NCBI GenBank assembly: GCA_030544235.1
Contig: CM060473.1
Location: 26,065,535-26,129,534 of the forward strand
From: Lepturacanthus savala
Taxonomy: Eukaryota; Chordata; Actinopteri; Scombriformes; Trichiuridae
Reading direction: 5' to 3'
DNA: 64,000 bases
Numbering within the stretch: the first letter of the stretch is position 1; every line of letters begins with the position of its first letter. The notes beneath the pieces are model-generated. The model had not been told where the DNA came from. It did not search any database and saw only the letters and a list, made by a program, of their open reading frames with translations. Below, one piece after another: positions 59,184-64,000 of the stretch. The translations under genes were made by a program, and so were the position numbers.

Positions 59184-61166
59184 CTAGGTAGCACCGAGTT
59201 CCTGTATTCTGTGGCGGAGCTCTGCAGAATCCAACAAAGGCCCGGACTGTGGTTCCTGTAAGTACACAGCAACAGTCCTGAAACACAAAAGGATCTTACA
59301 ATTAGAGGGAGAGTAGCATCACAGCATAGTAAATGTGCTTCATGAGGCAACAAGACACTAGAGAAACTACCAGGGAAGTTGTTTTTACTTCTGAAAACGT
59401 TCTGTTTGAACTTCTCGGACATGTTAACCACTTAAGGCCCAGGTCTATTTATCAGTTTTCCTGCTATAAATGATAATAAATGTGGAATATCTCTACAACC
59501 ACAAGCTTATTGGACTTAAACCTGGTATCAAATAAATCTACATCTACACAATCTATCATTGTATCATTATAAGACCACCGAGACTATAGAACAGTTTCTT
59601 TTAGCATTTTTTATAAAAAACTAAAATTGTGTTTTACTCCAGATAAAAATACTTTATTTCATGTTATAGCTGAGTTTCTAAGTTACTGTGACAAAGCAAA
59701 TGAAGCTAGAATATTGAAAAAAAAGGGTTTAAATTGTGTTTTACTGCAGATAATTATTTAATATTGTAGCTGAGGTTTTAAATTACTAGTAAAAAGCAAA
59801 TAAAGCTAGAATATTACAATAAAAAAATCTAACATGGTGTTTTACTCCAGATAAAAATACTTTATTTAGTGTTATAGCTGAGTTTTTAAGTTATTGTGAC
59901 AAAGCAAATAAAGCTAGAATACTGCAAAAAAATGTGTTTTACTCCAGATAATTTTTTAAAATATTGCAGCTGAGGTTTTAAGTTACTATGAAAAAGCAAA
60001 TGAAGCTAGAATATTACAAAAAAAACTGTGTTTTACAACTTTAAAAATACTTTATTTATTGAGTGTAGCTGAGTTTTTCGCCTGCGATATATGTATTGAA
60101 TGTGATAATTTGCATTAAACTCGACGCTGCCTTGGATTTTAACAGGTTAAGAGCGTGTGTGTGTGTGTGTGTGTGGATGTGTGTGTGTGTGTGTGTGTTT
60201 GTCATCATCAGCAGAATTCTATCTTTCAAAAACCCACATTAATGGACCTACAGTACATTAATCACCTCCATCTTCCCTCACCACTGCTTTCCTAGTTTAT
60301 AGCCTTGTCACTTCCTACTGTAACTCCCCTCATAAATCCCCTTTATAAACGTTATTCAGCTGCCTGTGTCATCACTAGAACTGAGTCCCTGTAAAACCTC
60401 TCATTAATGTCATCGTGGTAACATTTAAGGCCTTAAGGAGCATCCAGCAGCACCACACCCTCCATATCTGACCATTCAGCCTATCTGCTCCCTGCACCTT
60501 GAATAAACACAGATTTCATCTAGATCCAACAGATGCTGCTGCACTTTCTACTTGAAAATCTGTTTAAGGGTCAGTCAAAAACCTTTACGCATTCACGATA
60601 ATGCATGAATGATAAGTTTTAAATATTAATCAATTATTTATTTTAAACCTTTTTAAAAGAGTTAAACTATCTAGTACCAAGTTTCTAGGGTGACTTTATC
60701 CCCTAACCTTAATACTTATATATGTTTGTATTTGTTTTCCCGTGATGTTAAACCATAGAAAATTGTGGAATGAACCTTTAAAACATGTTTTTTTGGTAAG
60801 TTTTGTCATGCTACACATCAGACTGTTAAAGTGCATGTTAATTGCATTTGGGGACATTTGTATTTGCATAAATCTAAATATTGTGTAGTCAGATGTATTT
60901 CTAAACCATTAAATCCCCCTGCAGCATTCACACCAATGCAACTGGACCCATTAACATGCAAAAACAGGCTGAAGAGAACATGAGTAACCTGCATGTACGG
61001 TACATAAGCTGCTGTTTAAAAGGCATTAAATGTAAGAGTATAAACGTCTGACTTGGTAGATTCTGTGGTGAAAGTCCAGGTCTTTTCCCAGCAGGAAGCT
61101 GCCTCCCGTCTCCTGCCGAGCCGCCACAGCACTTCACCACACCACAGCCCTGCTGACACACACTCT

Positions 61167-61203
<37 letters not shown>

Positions 61204-63881
61204 CAAGATGAAGAAATTCAGATTCTACTCAAGACCCTGATGATGGTGAAGGTAGAAACCTCCCAGTGAATTTACAGGGATTAAAGCAAAAGCCTGACTT
61301 GTATTTATGTGGGATGTAGGTGGTTAGTTCAAAATGAGTGAATGAATGATTGAAGATTAATGCACAAGTGTCTGGATGCAGATCAACAGGGAGTGGAGCT
61401 TTATTATAATGGATGTAGAAGAGTTAATTAGTACAATTTGAATTAAAACCAGACATATGTGTTTATGTGCAGCCACAGATCTTATTCATTTTATGACCAT
61501 TTGACATTTTCTGTCAAAAACATTAAAAAATTGACTTTTACAGAACAAGAAACCAACATGAACACACAATGTACATTTATAAAGACCTGATGAAAGCTTT
61601 TAAAACTGTATTTTAATAAGTTTTTGAGTTTTTGTTAAGTACATAACACCATAAACATGTGTTCATTCATAGTTTTGATGCCTTCAGTGAGAATCTACAA
61701 TGAAAATACTCTATAAATAGGTCTATAAATGTACATTTTTAATGTTTTTGACACAAATCAATAAGATCTGTGGCTGCACATTAACACACATGTCTGGTTT
61801 TAATTCAAATTCTACTAATTAACCATAAAAAACGTTTAGGTGATATACATACATCCGTTATAATAGAGCACCATGATTCCAGACTCCATGTGGTGCAGAT
61901 CTGATGTTTTTTATTCATTATCAGTCTCTACAGTTCACAGTAACACATATTTGTTTTACTCGACGGTGCAGGACTACCACACCATGCTACTAAACACTGG
62001 AGGAGGATACTGAACTATCTCATTAAGACTTTAATCCCTCTATTTATATAAAACCTACAACTTATAATAAACAAGCAATACAAATCTCATTTCCTGTGAT
62101 TCTAAAGACTTCCCAGCAGCATAGTGTGCTGTGTACCTGGTAACACCTGCAGGCTGAGCTGCAGGTCCCTCAGGGCCTCTCTAAGTTGTCCTGTCTGGGT
62201 GAAGCCGATGCCTCGACCAGCCAGCGACAGACCCTTCAACCTCTGGAGGACACACACATCTGTCTGCTGCTCGTTGGCTGCGTCTGCACCGGGAATCTGT
62301 GGCTGTAGCCCTGAAAATAATCAATTAATGCTGGATATAAAGCACATTTAAAACGACTGGGGTTTCATCAAAGAGCATGCACAGACTAGGGCACATAAAG
62401 CGTGTCTCCAACACTGAAGTGGGCGTTTTAGCATACTTTAGAACATTTTATCTTCCAAGAGGATACTTTAGCATGCTTTTCATCTCCCAAGAGGGCAGTT
62501 TAACACATGCTTTGGCTGCTAGATGGTACTTTAGCACATGTTTTCGCTCCTAAAGGGCACTTTATCACACGTTTTGGCTCTGAGAGGGCACTTTAACAAT
62601 ATGTTTTGGCTCCTAGAGGGCATTTTAGCACGTTTTGGCTCCTAGAAGGCACTTTAGCACATGTTTTGGCTCCTAGAGGGCACTTTAACAATATGTTTTG
62701 GCTCCTAGAGGACAATTAAACACATGGTTTGGCTCCTAGAGGGCACTTTAGCACAAGTTTTGGTTCCTAGAGGACAATTTAACACATGGTTTGGCTCCTA
62801 GAGGGCACTTTATCATGTGTTTTGGCTCCTAGAGGGCACTTTAGCATGCATTTTGGTTCCTAGAGGGCACTTTAACAATATGTTTTGGCTCCTAGAGGGC
62901 ACTTTAACAATATGTTTTGGCTCCTAGAGGACAATTAAACACATGGTTTGGCTCCTAGAGGGCACTTTATCATGCGTTTTGGCTCCTAGAGGACACTTTA
63001 TCACATTTTTTGGCTGCTAGATGGTACTTTAGCACACCTTTTTAGCTCCCAGTAGAGCATTTTAACATGTTTTTCCACATTTGGCCATGAGGGGCGATGT
63101 CTTGGAGCGACAACTTCTCTCCAAAGCATCAATAAAGCATCAAAAGTTCTCACCTTTTCCTTTAAAGCGCACCTTCACCAGCAGGTTGATGCACCTGTGA
63201 AGCAGAACACAGTCTAACATGTGTTTATACTGCAACATGGAGTATTCCTGACATGACAGACCTGGTGTAGTGGGTCACAGCTTGTTTCCAGTCCTGTAGC
63301 TGTGTGCAGCAGTGGCCCTGCAGCAGGTAGGCAGCAGCGGTCCAGACCAGCATGGACACCTTCTCTGCAGCCTGAGAACACACAGCTCCGGTCTCAGCCT
63401 CCTCCTCCTCCTCCTCCTCCAGCAGCACCAGCTTCTCCGGCAGCAGCTCCAGCGTCGTACCGATGACGTCGTCACACAGCGCCGTGCAGTCGAGGGGACG
63501 TCTCGCCATGAGGAGGGCGGCGCCGGCCTCCAGGTAGAGCTGAGGTAACCTGGGGAGGGAGGAGGCCTCAGAACCCACCTGGACCTGAAGCACCGCAAAC
63601 AGATTAGGACGTCATTCCCACCAGGATCAGTTTGTTACTCATAATAAATACGGAACATCCAGTTTTATGGAGCTGAATCATGGAGTTAATTAATTTTAAA
63701 TGTACAAATATAAAATGACATGGACAATGGACATACGGACAAAAACTGCCATTAAATTAACACTATTGAACATCTAATTAACGTCATCGTTAATTCTGTG
63801 GTTTTCAGTCTTACTCCATGTTGATGATCTGATTGAAGAGCAGCCAGCAGGTCCAGATAATGTTCTACAGCCTCCATCACC
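59184..63881 (-). CDS. fancg: Fanconi anemia complementation group G protein (FANCG), C-terminal part
   Basis: Six exons in minus order: 63815-63881, 63262-63584, 63154-63194 (41 nt), 62137-62310, 61053-61149, 59184-59277 (stop TAG 59184-59186). They join in phase to 264 codons plus stop; the rest lies right of the window (human FANCG is 622 aa). The protein is helical and TPR-like, e.g. 'PQLYLEAGAALLMARRPLDC', 'KQAVTHYTRCINLLVKVRFK', 'GQLREALRDLQLSLQVLP' and 'WCGEVLWRLGRRREAASCWE'. A run of seven Glu sits in the largest exon. FANCG is a TPR scaffold of the nuclear FA core complex that monoubiquitylates FANCD2-FANCI at crosslinks. Its position head-to-tail upstream of vcp matches human 9p13 and supports the name. 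The donor of exon 61053-61149 (CAA|gtcaga) is weak. Confidence 0.87.
59430..60140 (-). repeat. Dispersed repeat family A, copy 7 (last fancg intron)
   Basis: The minus-orientation start 'cagttttcctgctataaatg' is followed by a locally expanded unit. 'gtgttttactccagataaaa' with 'aaagcaaataaagctagaat' is repeated about five times, every 100-120 bp. Confidence 0.65.
60152..60200. repeat. (GT)n microsatellite
   Basis: About 22 GT units with one 'gga' interruption. Confidence 0.9.
61170..61202. repeat. (CA)n just upstream of a fancg acceptor
   Basis: On the fancg (minus) strand this reads (GU)16 ending about 20 nt before the acceptor of exon 61053-61149, in the place of a polypyrimidine tract. 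Confidence 0.95.
61393..61873. mobile_element. Fold-back (palindromic) element in fancg intron
   Basis: The left arm (about 61393-61535) and right arm (about 61725-61873) are inverse copies. 'gaattaaaaccagacatatg' and 'gcagccacagatcttatt' have reverse complements at 61740-61815. The outer ends are 'gagctttattataatgg' and the inverse of 'ccgttataatagagc'. No ORF is present. Confidence 0.8.
62389..63075 (+). repeat. 31-bp minisatellite array in fancg intron
   Basis: This has the same 31-bp unit and left flank ('gggcacataaagcgtgtct', 'cactgaag') as the arrays at 9536 and 10912. It has about 20 units, more homogeneous here, with a frequent variant 'actttaacaatatgttttgg'. It fills the intron between exons 63154-63194 and 62137-62310 and runs antisense to fancg. 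Confidence 0.92.
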
Positions 63882-64000
63882 CTGAAGAAACAACATTTAC
63901 TACAAACCTCAGAATCTCACATACACTGAATGAATCTAATGAATATAGATTAATTAGAGCCTATATATATATAGACTGTATATATGACAGCAGAGAGTGT

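Overview
The window is vertebrate nuclear DNA, almost certainly from a teleost fish. All genes are spliced with GT-AG introns. Intergenic and intronic DNA is AT-rich, packed with long (CA/GT)n microsatellites, and carries many short non-autonomous DNA-transposon relics. The gene order FANCG(-) VCP(-) ... DNAJB5(+) is the one I know from human chromosome 9p13. No complete transposase, viral gene, tRNA, rRNA or CRISPR array was found.

Layout. (1) 1-4266: last four coding exons of epg5 (+), an autophagosome-lysosome tether. (2) 4267-17150: about 13 kb with no recognisable gene. It holds repeats, a (GT)n tract, a 1.2 kb purine-rich array, two 31-bp minisatellite arrays and several transposon fragments. 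(3) 18935-30926: dnajb5 (+), a type II J-domain co-chaperone, in three coding exons of 371 aa. Intron 1 holds a fold-back element and the 9.4 kb intron 2 is full of repeats. (4) 31000-38090: dnajb5 3' UTR, then transposon-derived DNA including a piggyBac-type MITE. (5) 38098-45846: akr1a1 (+), an NADPH-dependent aldehyde reductase, complete in eight exons (324 aa). (6) 47110-58035: vcp/p97 (-), complete in 17 coding exons; the exon lengths add up to exactly 806 aa. akr1a1 and vcp converge tail to tail. (7) 59184-63881: the last six exons seen of fancg (-); its 5' part lies beyond the right edge.

The genes are housekeeping or stress-related (autophagy, chaperone, carbonyl detoxification, segregase, DNA crosslink repair). 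They do not form an operon-like unit; proximity reflects conserved vertebrate synteny, with akr1a1 placed between dnajb5 and vcp.

The most striking signal is akr1a1 intron 3. It begins 8 nt after the 5' splice site with (AC)48 and ends 5 nt before the exon with (GT)46. The pre-mRNA could therefore fold into a stem of about 90 bp that places the two splice sites side by side, with no ordinary polypyrimidine tract next to the acceptor. GU-rich acceptors recur in akr1a1 introns 1 and 5 and in fancg. Other points of interest are a mobile-looking element whose core is a 31-bp minisatellite (three copies) and a roughly 1 kb inverted repeat around the last dnajb5 exon.

Exon coordinates were derived by hand from reading frame, splice-site consensus and family knowledge. 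Repeat boundaries are approximate.
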